Assembly: GCA_964571855.1 (NCBI GenBank)
Contig: CAZNDO010000007.1
Coordinates: 1 to 64,000 of the forward strand
From: CAYYFX01 sp964571855
GTDB taxonomy: Bacteria > ARS69
Direction of reading: 5' to 3'
DNA: 64,000 bases
How positions within the stretch are numbered: the stretch's first letter is position 1; each line of letters begins with the position of its first letter. Of this stretch, positions 24,530 to 33,240 are shown one piece after another. The position numbers and the translations under genes are program-made. The notes under the pieces were generated by a model, which worked only from the letters and a program-made list of their open reading frames with translations, had not been told where the DNA came from and did no database searches.

Positions 24530-26632
24530 ATGTCGATGCGCCTCGGACGATGCACGGCCGGAACGCTGGCCGTCGCGATCATCACGGCCCCTTCGCAAGC
24601 CGACGTCCTGTTCGATCGGCCGACACATCTCCAAAACATCCCTGATGTCTGGGGCGTGTCCGCGATGGCTTCAGCCTCGGACGGGTCCGTGTGGATGCTC
24701 GGGCGCACGCCCCCGCAACTCCTGCGGTACGAGTCGGGGACGGTGGTCCCCGTGGCATCCGTCCCGACGGAGATCGCGCTCGGCGGGGAGCACCTCCGGG
24801 AGCTGGACGACGGGACGTTGTGTCTCGTGCGCAGCGGAACCATCTGGACCTTCGACGTTGCGGGGACGGTCTTGAACCACTGGACCCTGCCTCTGGGGTT
24901 CGCTGCGGCTCCGGCTCGGGACGGAGAGATCTTCGCCGTGTTGGACTTCCTCGACTGGCCCGTGGACCCGCCCGACTCCGTGCATGTATTCGGTCCCGCC
25001 GGAGACCTGCGTCGATCGTTCGCGCTCCCGCCCCGCTACCCGTGGACCATCTCCGTGGCGCCGGATGGGCTGCTGTGGATCATCGAGCGCACACGTCAGG
25101 TGAGAATCTACTCGCCCGAGGGTTCGCTGATACGCGAGTTTCCCTTCGACATGTGGGGAGACGATTGGTTGCCCCGGTTCCAGCCGACCCCGTCCGGCGC
25201 GATGATCCTCCTGGTTGCCGCGAACCAGCGCGCTCGCGTGTTCGGTGCCGAGGGGGTCCCCCTGGCCGACTGGATCTATGACGATCCCGACAACAACTGG
25301 GACGGGGGAAGCCCGCAATTCGCTGCCGAGGACGGGCAGGGCAGGCTGATCATCCAGCCACGCTACGGGGACTTCGCCCGGATCGCCGTCTTCGGTCCGC
25401 TTGGGCCCGGCGCACTCGTCGTCCCGGGCACGGACGATGTGCCCTACGCGGTGGACGGCGTGTCCTACCTGGGACCGCAGCGCTTTCTCTGGCCTGCGGG
25501 AACGACGCACACGTTCTCCGCACCGTTGAGCACGCCGGTCTCTCCGGTCACGTACCGGGACTTCGTGAGCTGGGGCGGCGTAACCACGCCGGAGTACGAG
25601 TTCACCGTGCCGCCCGCCGGCCGTGGCTTCCGGTTGAACCTCCAGACGTACCACTGGATCGAGACGTCCACCGACGGGGACGCATCCGTCACGCCGTCGC
25701 AGTGGGCGCCGCAGGGGCGGCCGTTCACGCTCACGGCGCAGCCGGACAGCGGTCACGCCGTCGTGAAGTGGGGACATCCCGACTCCACCGGATGGCAGCC
25801 GTTCGACGTGCTCGAGCCCGAGTGGACGCACGTGATCGAGCATCCGGAGGCGTGGCATGCGTTCGTGGCGCTTGCCGGCATGACCTTCACGATCAGCGCC
25901 AGCCCGGACGACCCCTGGGTGAACACCGCTCCGCCGACCGGCGGCCCGCGGCAGCTCTGGCTCTGGGCCGTGAACCTGGACCACGGCCTCTCCGCGCTGG
26001 AGGCGGACGCGGCCGGTTCGTTGCCGCAGTTCGCGTTCGCGCCGGAGGGCGGGGTCCTGAACCTGGCGGAAGGGCCGAACCTCTTCTGCGCGATCCCGGG
26101 CTGCCCGGTGGGTCCGGACGCGAACCTCCGGCTCGGCTCCTGGTGGGTCATCGATGACGGCGGGGACTTCTGCCTCCGACCGTCCGCGGCGAACGACGTG
26201 ATGGCCGCGGCCCACTGCCCGTCCGAGGCGCCGGAACCGCTCCCGATCGGCGTCGTCGGGTTCTCCTCCATCGGCGCACCCTGCCTCGCCGGCACGATGG
26301 AGCCGCCGAACACGGATCCGAACGACGCACCGGAGATCGCGGGCGGATCGCCCGCCGCGCTCGCGCTCGCGGTCCGCGGCAATCCCTTCCGCGCCGCGAC
26401 CTCGCTGGACGTGAGTCTCCCGGCAGCGGGCCCTGCACGCCTTCGCCTCTTCGACGTGAGCGGCCGCCTCGTGCGCACGCTCTGGTCCGGCGCCCTCCCG
26501 GCCGGCGCCCGCACGTTCGCCTGGGACGGCCGGACCGACGGCGGGTCCGCCGCGCCGGCGGGGATCTACTTCGCCCGCCTGGATGCCCCGGGCGGTCGTC
26601 GCGCCGCGAAGCTCGTCCGGATCGCCCCCTAG
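24530..26632 (+). CDS. secreted beta-propeller protein with FlgD-like tail, paralogue of the gene at 20929
   Basis: A 700-residue exported protein with the same domain order as the gene at 20929. Signal peptide (about residues 8-24); propeller-like repeats (about 40-300, with SVAPDGLLWIIERTRQ, RVFGAEGVPLADW); an Ig-like region; the unnamed ISAS-DP-W domain (about 450-590, from TISASPDDPWVNT to VGFSSIGAPC); and a FlgD-like tail (RGNPFRAATSLDVSL to YFARLDAP to AAKLVRIAP). The ATG follows GGAGGA at 7 nt. Lower identity in the propeller than in the C-terminal half suggests duplication followed by divergence of the ligand-binding part. Confidence 0.85.
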   Translation: MSMRLGRCTAGTLAVAIITAPSQADVLFDRPTHLQNIPDVWGVSAMASASDGSVWMLGRTPPQLLRYESGTVVPVASVPTEIALGGEHLRELDDGTLCLVRSGTIWTFDVAGTVLNHWTLPLGFAAAPARDGEIFAVLDFLDWPVDPPDSVHVFGPAGDLRRSFALPPRYPWTISVAPDGLLWIIERTRQVRIYSPEGSLIREFPFDMWGDDWLPRFQPTPSGAMILLVAANQRARVFGAEGVPLADWIYDDPDNNWDGGSPQFAAEDGQGRLIIQPRYGDFARIAVFGPLGPGALVVPGTDDVPYAVDGVSYLGPQRFLWPAGTTHTFSAPLSTPVSPVTYRDFVSWGGVTTPEYEFTVPPAGRGFRLNLQTYHWIETSTDGDASVTPSQWAPQGRPFTLTAQPDSGHAVVKWGHPDSTGWQPFDVLEPEWTHVIEHPEAWHAFVALAGMTFTISASPDDPWVNTAPPTGGPRQLWLWAVNLDHGLSALEADAAGSLPQFAFAPEGGVLNLAEGPNLFCAIPGCPVGPDANLRLGSWWVIDDGGDFCLRPSAANDVMAAAHCPSEAPEPLPIGVVGFSSIGAPCLAGTMEPPNTDPNDAPEIAGGSPAALALAVRGNPFRAATSLDVSLPAAGPARLRLFDVSGRLVRTLWSGALPAGARTFAWDGRTDGGSAAPAGIYFARLDAPGGRRAAKLVRIAP

Positions 26633-26677
26633 CCGCGGCGGCCACCCTCTCCTTCGCCCTCGCCCGCCGCCCTGCCG

Positions 26678-26706
26678 TTGAAGGTCCGGCGGACCGCCGG
26701 TATTGT
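26678..26706 (+). promoter_or_regulatory. promoter with a palindromic spacer upstream of the LeuCD-like gene
   Basis: TTGAAG (26678-26683), a 17-bp spacer, then TATTGT (26701-26706). The spacer contains the perfect odd palindrome CCGGCGG-A-CCGCCGG (26686-26700), a position where a bound repressor would block RNA polymerase. Confidence 0.65.
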
Positions 26707-26749
26707 CCCCGCGGAACCCGCACCGGCTCGCGCCGCCCCCGGAGGAAGC

Positions 26750-28729
26750 ATGGCCCCGCACGCCAAGCCCATGACGCTCACCCAGAAGATCCTGTGCCAC
26801 CACGCGGTGGGGCTCACGCGCCCGTGGGTGGCCGCGGGCGACGTGCTGCGCATCCGCGCGGACTGGACCATCGCGTCGGAGCTGGCGTGGAACGGGATGA
26901 ACGCCACCTACCAGAAGCTCGGCCGCCCGCCGGTGCACGACCGCGAGCGCTTCTACCTGGCGCTGGACCACACCGTGGATCCCGGCACGCTGGCGAACGA
27001 CACGCGCACGCAGAAGCTCGTGCAGCTGTCGCGGGACTTCGCGAAGGAGGCCCGCATCCCGAACTTCTTCGACGCGAACGAGACCATCATGCACACGAAG
27101 TTCTACCGGGACCTGGTGCAGCCGGGCGAGGTGGTCATCGGCGCGGACTCGCACACGTCCAGCCACGGCGGCATCGGCGCCTTCGCCATCGGGCTCGGCG
27201 GCGCGGACGTGTGCATCGCCATGGTGCTTGGCGAGACCTGGATCCAGGTGCCGGACGCCATCCGCGTGGAGTACCGCGGACGGCTCCCCTTCGGGCTCAC
27301 CGGCAAGGACGTCATCCTGAAGACGCTGGGCGAGCTCGGCCGCAACACCGTGGCCATGGAGCGCTCGGTGGAGTTCGTGGGGGATTCGCTGGAGCACTTC
27401 TCCACGGACTTCCGCTTCACGGTGGCGAACATGACCGCGGAGTTCGGCGGCCTGAACGGCATCTTCCCGGCGGACGCGCGCACGGCGGAGCTCCTGGCGA
27501 AGCGGCGCTCGCACAAGGACGGCGCGCACTACTTCCGCGCGGACGACGGCGCCGCGTACGTGGCGCGCCACGCGTTCGACCTGCCGCGGCTGGTCCCGCA
27601 GGTGGCGAAGCCGTTCTCGCCGGACAACGCGTTCGACGTCACGCAGGTCAAGGACTCCGCCATGGACGGCATGTTCATCGGCGCGTGCACCACCACCGAG
27701 GAGGAGATCGTGCTCTCGGCGCTGGTGCTGCGCGAGGCCATGGCCGCCGGCCTGACGCCGAAGCCGGTGGACGGGGACAAGCGCCTCGTGGTTCCCGGCT
27801 CGCGCGAGATCACGGAGAACCTGCGCCGGCGCGGGCTGCTCGCCATCTTCGAGCAGGCCGGGTTCCGCGTGGGACCGCCGGGGTGCTCCATGTGCCTCGG
27901 GATCGCGTCGGACAAGGCCGGCCCCGGCGAGCACTGGCTCTCCAGCCAGAACCGGAACTTCCCGAACCGCATGGGCGCGGGCTCCATCGCGTGGCTGGCC
28001 AGCGGCCCGACGGTGGCGGCGTCCGCGCTGGAGATGAGGGTGGCGGATCCGCGGCCGTGGCTCGCGAAGGTGGGCGAGGCCGAGTTCCGCAAGTACCTCG
28101 ACGAGCCGCCGGCGCGCCCCGTGCCGGAGATCTCGGAGCCGCTGGCGGACCTGGCGGCGGAGTCGGCGCCCGCGCACGGCGCCGCGGCGGCCGCGAAGGG
28201 CGGGGACGACGCCGCCGTCCGCGGCAAGGCGCAGCTCTTCGGCGACCACGTGGACACCGACGCCATGATCCCCGGCGAGTTCTGTCACCTCACGAATGCG
28301 GACGAGATCGGCCGCGTGGCGTTCCACTACGTGCGACCGGACTTCGGCACGCGCATCGCGCGCGGGGAGGACATCCTCGTGGCGGGCGAGGGCTGGGGCT
28401 CGGGCAGCTCGCGGGAGCACGCCGTGTGGGCGCTGAAGTTCGCGGGAGTGAAGGCGGTCATCGCGAAGTCGTACGCCTTCATCCACAAGCGCAACCTCGT
28501 GAACGAGGCGGTGCCGTTCTACGTGCTGGACGATCCCGCGTTCCACGCCGCGGTGAAGGACGGGGATGCGCTGTCCATCGCGCCGGACGGGACGGTGGAG
28601 GCGGGCGGGCGCACGTTCCGCGCGCGCGCCGCCGGCGGGATCGCGTCCCGGATACAGGGCGCCGGCGGGCTCGTCCCGGCCGTGCAGCGCCACGGCAAGG
28701 AGACGTTCGACATCCTGATGTCCGCGTGA
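26750..28729 (+). CDS. fused aconitase/isopropylmalate-isomerase-type hydro-lyase (LeuC+LeuD in one chain)
   Basis: A 659-residue 4Fe-4S hydro-lyase. Residues 1 to about 440 are the LeuC-like large domain, with cluster ligands Cys313 (IGACTTTEEE), Cys379 and Cys382 (PPGCSMCLG). Residues about 445-490 are an Ala-rich linker. Residues about 490-659 are the LeuD-like swivel domain, with DHVDTDAMIPGEFCH and the active-site loop GEGWGSGSSREHAV. The fusion order is the one used by aconitase-family hydro-lyases rather than by split LeuC/LeuD. No leu genes are nearby and the next gene is a fold-III PLP enzyme, so a substituted malate or hydroxy-acid substrate is more likely than leucine synthesis. 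Exact reaction unknown. Confidence 0.85.
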   Translation: MAPHAKPMTLTQKILCHHAVGLTRPWVAAGDVLRIRADWTIASELAWNGMNATYQKLGRPPVHDRERFYLALDHTVDPGTLANDTRTQKLVQLSRDFAKEARIPNFFDANETIMHTKFYRDLVQPGEVVIGADSHTSSHGGIGAFAIGLGGADVCIAMVLGETWIQVPDAIRVEYRGRLPFGLTGKDVILKTLGELGRNTVAMERSVEFVGDSLEHFSTDFRFTVANMTAEFGGLNGIFPADARTAELLAKRRSHKDGAHYFRADDGAAYVARHAFDLPRLVPQVAKPFSPDNAFDVTQVKDSAMDGMFIGACTTTEEEIVLSALVLREAMAAGLTPKPVDGDKRLVVPGSREITENLRRRGLLAIFEQAGFRVGPPGCSMCLGIASDKAGPGEHWLSSQNRNFPNRMGAGSIAWLASGPTVAASALEMRVADPRPWLAKVGEAEFRKYLDEPPARPVPEISEPLADLAAESAPAHGAAAAAKGGDDAAVRGKAQLFGDHVDTDAMIPGEFCHLTNADEIGRVAFHYVRPDFGTRIARGEDILVAGEGWGSGSSREHAVWALKFAGVKAVIAKSYAFIHKRNLVNEAVPFYVLDDPAFHAAVKDGDALSIAPDGTVEAGGRTFRARAAGGIASRIQGAGGLVPAVQRHGKETFDILMSA

Positions 28730-28730
28730 C

Positions 28731-29831
28731 GTGACGCGCGCGCACCGGTTCGAGGAGCTCGACACGCCGGCGATCCTCGTGGATCGCGACGTCCTCGAGA
28801 CGAACCTGCAGGCCATGGCCGGGCTGGCCGCGAGGCACGGCGTGGCGCTGCGCCCGCACTTCAAGACGCACAAGTGCGTGGAGATCGCGCGCCGGCAGGT
28901 GGCGCTGGGCGCGGTCGGCGGCACGGTGGCGAAGCCGTCGGAGGCCGCCGTGTTCGCGGCGGCGGGGATCGGGAGCCTGCTCATCGCCACGCCGATCGTG
29001 GATGCGCGCACGATCCGCCGCCTGGTGCATGCCGCGCCGGACACGGAGCTGGTGGGGCTGGTGGAGTCCGGGGCGGGCCTGGACGCCTGGGCCGCGGCCG
29101 GGGCGGCCGAGGGGCGGCAGCTGCCGGTGCTGCTGGAGGTGGACTCGGGGCTCGGCCGCACCGGCGTGCCGCCCGGCGAGGGGGCGCTCCCGCTGGCGCG
29201 GCGCATCGCCGCGAACCGGAACGTCACGCTGCGCGGCCTGCTCACGCACGGAGGCCACGCGTACGGCGCGGCGCCCGCGGAGATCGCCGCGGTGGGCCGG
29301 CGCGAGGCGGAGGATCTGGTGCGCACGGCGGAGACCCTGCGGGCGGACGGCCTCCCGTGCGACACGGTCAGCGTGGGGTCCACGCCCACGGCGCCCCACG
29401 CGGTCGCGGTGCCCGGTGTCACGGAATTGCGCCCCGGGAACTACGTGTTCCATGACGGCATCCAGGCGTCGCTGGGAGTGGCGTCCTTCGACCGCTGCGC
29501 GCTCACCGTGCTGGCCACGGTGATCGCGCGGCCCGCCCCGGACCGGCTGATCCTGGACTGCGGGTCGAAGACGCTCACGTCGGACGGCGGGTCCGCCGTC
29601 AAGGGGTACGGGTGCCTCGTGGGCGCGCCGTCGCTCGTGATCGCGCGGCTGTGGGAGGAGCACGCGCTCCTGCCCGTGGACGATCGCGTGGCGCTGCGCG
29701 AGGGCGATCGCGTGCGCGTGGTCCCGAATCACGCCTGCACGGTGGTGAACCTGCACGACGAGCTCGTCGTGGTGCGGGACGGGAACGTGGAGGACCGCTG
29801 GCCCGTGGCCGCGCGCGGCCGGGTCCGCTGA
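28731..29831 (+). CDS. fold-III PLP enzyme, D-threonine aldolase / D-hydroxyaspartate aldolase-like
   Basis: A 366-residue alanine-racemase-fold enzyme. The PLP Lys is Lys45 in LRPHFKTHKCVE, a diagnostic match to the D-threonine aldolase and D-serine dehydratase (DSD1) group. The C-terminal metal site is PNHACTVVN (His and Cys, about residues 333-335), and LRPGNYVFHDGIQ lies upstream. Such enzymes cleave or dehydrate D-3-hydroxy amino acids. The start GTG lies 1 bp after the dehydratase stop, so the two genes are co-transcribed and probably act on linked substrates. The preference between aldolase and dehydratase cannot be settled here. Confidence 0.87.
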   Translation: MTRAHRFEELDTPAILVDRDVLETNLQAMAGLAARHGVALRPHFKTHKCVEIARRQVALGAVGGTVAKPSEAAVFAAAGIGSLLIATPIVDARTIRRLVHAAPDTELVGLVESGAGLDAWAAAGAAEGRQLPVLLEVDSGLGRTGVPPGEGALPLARRIAANRNVTLRGLLTHGGHAYGAAPAEIAAVGRREAEDLVRTAETLRADGLPCDTVSVGSTPTAPHAVAVPGVTELRPGNYVFHDGIQASLGVASFDRCALTVLATVIARPAPDRLILDCGSKTLTSDGGSAVKGYGCLVGAPSLVIARLWEEHALLPVDDRVALREGDRVRVVPNHACTVVNLHDELVVVRDGNVEDRWPVAARGRVR

Positions 29832-29842
29832 GGGGGACGGGA

Positions 29843-30826
29843 GTGCATCCGCGCATCCGCAAGCCGTGGGATCTCCCGGAGCGCTCGCTCACGGACGAGG
29901 CGGCGTACCGGAGCCGCCGCGAGCTGCTGAAGGCCATGGGCTTCGCGGGCCTCGGGACGCTGGCGTACCTCGTCGGCTGCCGCACGGAGTCGGACGCGGC
30001 CGGCGAGGCGCGCTGGCGCCCCGTGAACATCCCGCGGGGGAACCCGAACCGTTCGCTGTATCCGGCGGCGCGCAACCCGGAGTACGTGCTGGACCGCGCG
30101 CTCACCGCGGAGCAGGCCACGGCCACGTACAACAACTACTACGAGTTCTCCGAGAAGAAGGACCAGGTGTGGCGTCTCGCCGGGGACTTCCCCACGCGCC
30201 CCTGGTCGGTGGAGATCGGCGGCCTGGTGGAGCGCCCGGGGCGCTACGCGATCGACGACCTGGTGAAGGAGTTCGGCCTCGAGGAGCGCACGTACCGGCA
30301 CCGCTGCGTGGAGGCGTGGGCGATGGCGGTGCCGTGGACCGGCTTCCCGTTCGCGAAGCTGGCCGCGAAGGTGGGCGTGAAGAGCGAGGCCACGCACGTG
30401 CGCCTGGTCACCTTCTTCGACCCGGAGCGCGCGCCCGGGCAGAAGAGCATGCCGTGGTACACGTGGCCGTACTACGAGGGCATGACCATGCCGGAGGCGA
30501 TGCACGAGCTGACGTTCCTCGCCACCGGCATCTACGGCCACGAGCTGCCGAAGCAGAACGGGGCGCCCTGGCGGCTGGTGCTGCCGTGGAAGTACGGGTT
30601 CAAGAGCGCGAAGGCGATGGTGCGGATCGACTTCACGTCGAAACGCCCGAACACGTTCTGGAACGATGCGGTGCCGGGGGAGTACGGCTTCCTCGCGAAC
30701 GTGGATCCGGCCACGCCGCATCCGCGCTGGTCGCAGGCGACGGAACGGCTGATCGACTCCGGGGAACGCGTGCCGACGCAGCCGTTCAACGGCTACGGGG
30801 ATCTCGTGGCGAAGCTCTACGCGTAG
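29843..30826 (+). CDS. msrP: protein-methionine-sulfoxide reductase catalytic subunit (MsrP/YedY)
   Basis: A periplasmic molybdopterin enzyme that repairs oxidised methionine in envelope proteins. A twin-arginine signal occurs at residues 23-46 (SRRELLKAMGFAGLGTLAYL), followed by Cys46, which could be lipid-anchored. The molybdenum ligand is Cys155 in YRHRCVEAWAMAVPW. Later conserved blocks are MPWYTWPYYEG and KQNGAPWRLVLPWKYGFKSAK. It is 327 aa, the usual length for YedY. The start GTG has GGGGGACGGGA before it. No MsrQ (YedZ) heme partner is adjacent. It closes the operon with the dehydratase and aldolase genes, and its end overlaps the convergent DUF4126 gene by 41 bp. Confidence 0.93.
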   Translation: MHPRIRKPWDLPERSLTDEAAYRSRRELLKAMGFAGLGTLAYLVGCRTESDAAGEARWRPVNIPRGNPNRSLYPAARNPEYVLDRALTAEQATATYNNYYEFSEKKDQVWRLAGDFPTRPWSVEIGGLVERPGRYAIDDLVKEFGLEERTYRHRCVEAWAMAVPWTGFPFAKLAAKVGVKSEATHVRLVTFFDPERAPGQKSMPWYTWPYYEGMTMPEAMHELTFLATGIYGHELPKQNGAPWRLVLPWKYGFKSAKAMVRIDFTSKRPNTFWNDAVPGEYGFLANVDPATPHPRWSQATERLIDSGERVPTQPFNGYGDLVAKLYA

Positions 30827-31364
30827 CGCGCCGGAGGAGCCACACGGCGAGGACGATCGCCGCGATCACGGCCGCCACGGGCAGCAGGACGGCGAGGACG
30901 CTGGTGGCGAGCGCGCCGCCGAGCTCGGCGGTGGCCACCAGGAAGTTCGCGGTGCCGCCGGTGGCCACCGTGGACGCGGCGCGCGCGGCGGACGTGGCGC
31001 CGTGCAGGAGCCCCGCCAGCCCGCCGCCCGCGATCACCGCCACCGTCCACTTCAAGAGCGGCGGCATCTCCGTGACCACGGACGCCGTGGCGATCACGCC
31101 GGCCATCACCGCGACCGGCGGGCCGGCGGCGTCCAGCAGGTTGTCCAGCCACGGCACGTAGTACGCGGCCACCTCCAGCACGGTGGCCACGGCGAACGCG
31201 ATGAGCGCGGGGGTGGTGCCGATCCACTCGAAGCCGGGAGCGAGCGGCAGGTGCCCCGTGACGGCGGCCGCGCTCATCACGAGGAACGGCACGAAGATCC
31301 GCAGGCCCACGGCCGCGCTGAGCGCGAGGCCCACGACGACGCCGAGCAGCGCGTCCGGGAGCAC
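30786..31364 (-). CDS. DUF4126 family membrane protein
   Basis: A 192-residue inner-membrane protein with about five helices. The DUF4126 pattern is clear: GLALSAAVGLRIFVPFLVMS, then FEWIGTTPALIAFAVATVLEVAAYYVPWLD (family core), and HGATSAARAASTVATGG. Function unknown. The start GTG overlaps the enoyl-CoA hydratase stop (TAGTG), which points to translational coupling. Confidence 0.87.
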   Translation of the reverse strand: MLPDALLGVVVGLALSAAVGLRIFVPFLVMSAAAVTGHLPLAPGFEWIGTTPALIAFAVATVLEVAAYYVPWLDNLLDAAGPPVAVMAGVIATASVVTEMPPLLKWTVAVIAGGGLAGLLHGATSAARAASTVATGGTANFLVATAELGGALATSVLAVLLPVAAVIAAIVLAVWLLRRATRRASPRDPRSR

Positions 31365-32140
31365 TACTCGCCCCGGAACCCGGCCGGACGCTTCTCGAGG
31401 AACGCGGTCATCCCCTCGCGCATGTCCGACGTGGAGTTGAGCACGGCCTGCGCCACGATCTCGAAGCGGGCGCCCCAGTCCGCGGGGACGTTCACGGAAG
31501 CGGCCAGCGCCAGCTTCGCCAGCTTCACGGCCACCGGCGCGCGCTTCGCCGCCCGCTCCGCCAGCTCGCGCGCGGTCGGCATCAGCTCGTCCGGGGCGAC
31601 GACGCGGTTCACGAGACCGAGGCGCGCCGCCGCCTCCGCGTCGTGGATCGTGCCGAACAGCACCATCTCGCGCGCGTGGCCCTGGCCCACGAGACGCGGG
31701 AGGCGCTGGGTCCCGCCGGCGCCGGGCAGGATGCCGAGCCCGGTCTCCGGGAGCCCGAGCTTCGCGGCCGTGGAGGCGATGCGCACGTCGCACGCGAGCG
31801 CGAGCTCCAGCCCGCCGCCGAGCGCCCAGCCGTTGACGGCGGCGATGGTGGGGAGCGGGAGCGCCTCGAGCCGCGCGAAGAGGCGGTTGTTCGCGGCGGC
31901 GAGGACGTCCGCGGTGGAGCGCGCGAGCAGCGTGCGCACGTCCGCCCCGGCCACGAACACCGACGTGCCGGCGCCGGTGACGATCACGGCGCGCAGCGTT
32001 GCGTCCGCCTCCACGCGATCCAGCGCGGCGTGGAAGTCGCGCACGGTGTCGGCGTCGAGCGCGTTGCGCGCCTCGGGCCGGTCCACGGTCAGCGTGGCGA
32101 CCGCGCCGTCGAGCTCCAGTCGGACTCGGGTCTCGCTCAT
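31364..32140 (-). CDS. enoyl-CoA hydratase/isomerase family protein
   Basis: A 258-residue crotonase. The two oxyanion-hole segments are FVAGADVRTLL (about residue 62) and NGWALGGGLELALACD (about residues 103-118). The catalytic Glu lies in GLPETGLGILPGAGGTQRL. The C-terminal helix ends in EKRPAGFRGE. The ATG has GAGGAGG 7 nt upstream. It is cytoplasmic. Its role may be fatty-acid or amino-acid acyl-CoA breakdown; no other beta-oxidation gene is in the window. Confidence 0.93.
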   Translation of the reverse strand: MSETRVRLELDGAVATLTVDRPEARNALDADTVRDFHAALDRVEADATLRAVIVTGAGTSVFVAGADVRTLLARSTADVLAAANNRLFARLEALPLPTIAAVNGWALGGGLELALACDVRIASTAAKLGLPETGLGILPGAGGTQRLPRLVGQGHAREMVLFGTIHDAEAAARLGLVNRVVAPDELMPTARELAERAAKRAPVAVKLAKLALAASVNVPADWGARFEIVAQAVLNSTSDMREGMTAFLEKRPAGFRGE

Positions 32141-32344
32141 GGGGTCCTCCTCGAGGTTCGACGGATCGTAGCCCAACCCCCTCGCAGTGCAAACCGGCGG
32201 CGACACGCGCGCGCCGCGCGTTGACGCGCGCGCGCGGGAACCGCCCGGATGCGGCCGCGAAGGCGGCCGTGCGCGTGGAACGCGCCTTGCTTGAGTACGT
32301 GCGCGGGCGGCTCGGGGATGCATGCCGCGGCCGGAGGAACCTTG

Positions 32345-32884
32345 GTGCGCCGGGTGCTCGCGGGGCTCGTGCTCGCGGCGGCGGGAATCGCGGGGTGCGT
32401 GCTGGCGGGAATCGCGCGGGCTCCGGAGCCGGTTCCGGCGGCGGTGGCGTGGGTGCGCGGGGCGCGGCTGCTGCCGGATGCGGGCGGCGTGCGCCAGCGC
32501 GGCGCGGTGGACTGCGGGCCGGCGGCGCTTGCGCACGCCGCGCGCCGGCTGGGCCGGGCCGCGCCGTATCCGGACCCGGACAGCCCGCTCCGTCCGGGCC
32601 CCCGCGGGTGCCGGCTGGACGAGGTCGCGCGGGAGGCGGCGCGCCGCGGGCTGGTGCCGCGGCTGGTGCACACGGACGGGGAGCACCCGGAGTCGCTCGC
32701 CGTCCCCGCCATCCTGCACCTGAAGGGGGACCACTTCGTGGTGCTGGAGAGCCGGACGGCGGCGGGGGAGTTCCGCGTGCACGACCCCTCGCTGGGAGCG
32801 CTGGAACTGCCCGCGCGCGCCCTGCGGGCGCAGTGGTCGGGCTGGGCGCTGGAACTGTCCCTCCCCGGGAGGAACGAGCCATGA
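32345..32884 (+). CDS. membrane-anchored C39-like cysteine peptidase
   Basis: A 179-residue papain-like peptidase. An N-terminal hydrophobic segment (residues 4-24) contains Cys18 in a lipobox-like AGIAGC. The catalytic set of family C39 is present: Gln51 and Cys57 in VRQRGAVDCGPAALAHA, His130 in LKGDHFVVLE, Asp147 in VHDPSLG. The family normally cleaves leader peptides after a double glycine. Here the domain stands alone, without an ABC transporter, and should face the periplasm. The start is GTG at 32345 with GGAGG 7 nt upstream; a longer frame from ATG 32318 is less likely. It overlaps the next gene by ATGA. Confidence 0.8.
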   Translation: MRRVLAGLVLAAAGIAGCVLAGIARAPEPVPAAVAWVRGARLLPDAGGVRQRGAVDCGPAALAHAARRLGRAAPYPDPDSPLRPGPRGCRLDEVAREAARRGLVPRLVHTDGEHPESLAVPAILHLKGDHFVVLESRTAAGEFRVHDPSLGALELPARALRAQWSGWALELSLPGRNEP

Positions 32885-33141
32885 GAACCGGAACGGGCGT
32901 GTTGGCAGGTTTGACGATCCTCGCGGCCGCCGCGGGGTTCGAGGGGGGAACCAAGGCGGCGGAGGGCGGGATGGCGGCCGGGATGGCCGCGGAAGCCGCC
33001 GCCGTCGTGGGCCCGCCCTCGGGCGGGATGGACCTGAAGTGGTGCCTGCGGGGGATCGCCCTGTACCACACGGGCGTCCCCGGGGACGGGGACCTGCTGG
33101 ACCTGGTGGGGGGCATCCTCATGCACCTCCACTGCCGGTGA
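32881..33141 (+). CDS. small secreted peptide precursor with Gly-Gly site, partner of the C39 peptidase
   Basis: An 86-residue product of unknown family. It has a hydrophobic N-terminus (residues 6-20), then a Gly/Ala-rich stretch with repeated GG pairs (residues 22-23, 29-30 and 48-49). The final 37 residues (MDLKWCLRGIALYHTGVP to MHLHCR) contain two Cys (55 and 85) and three His. Its ATG overlaps the stop of the C39-like peptidase gene. The layout resembles a bacteriocin-type precursor with a GG-processing peptidase, but the classic leader (LSxxELxxIxGG) is absent. Confidence 0.65.
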   Translation: MRTGTGVLAGLTILAAAAGFEGGTKAAEGGMAAGMAAEAAAVVGPPSGGMDLKWCLRGIALYHTGVPGDGDLLDLVGGILMHLHCR

Positions 33142-33163
33142 CCGGCCGGCGGTGAGCGGCCGG
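33142..33163 (+). terminator. hairpin after the small peptide gene
   Basis: CCGGCCG (33142-33148), an 8-nt loop, then CGGCCGG (33157-33163), immediately after the stop codon. There is no T-tract. Confidence 0.4.
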
Positions 33164-33240
33164 CGGGGACCCCACCGCGGGAGACCGTGGTAGGATCGCC
33201 GCCGTCCCGCCACCCGCCGGCTCCTCGCGTGGAGGTGCGC

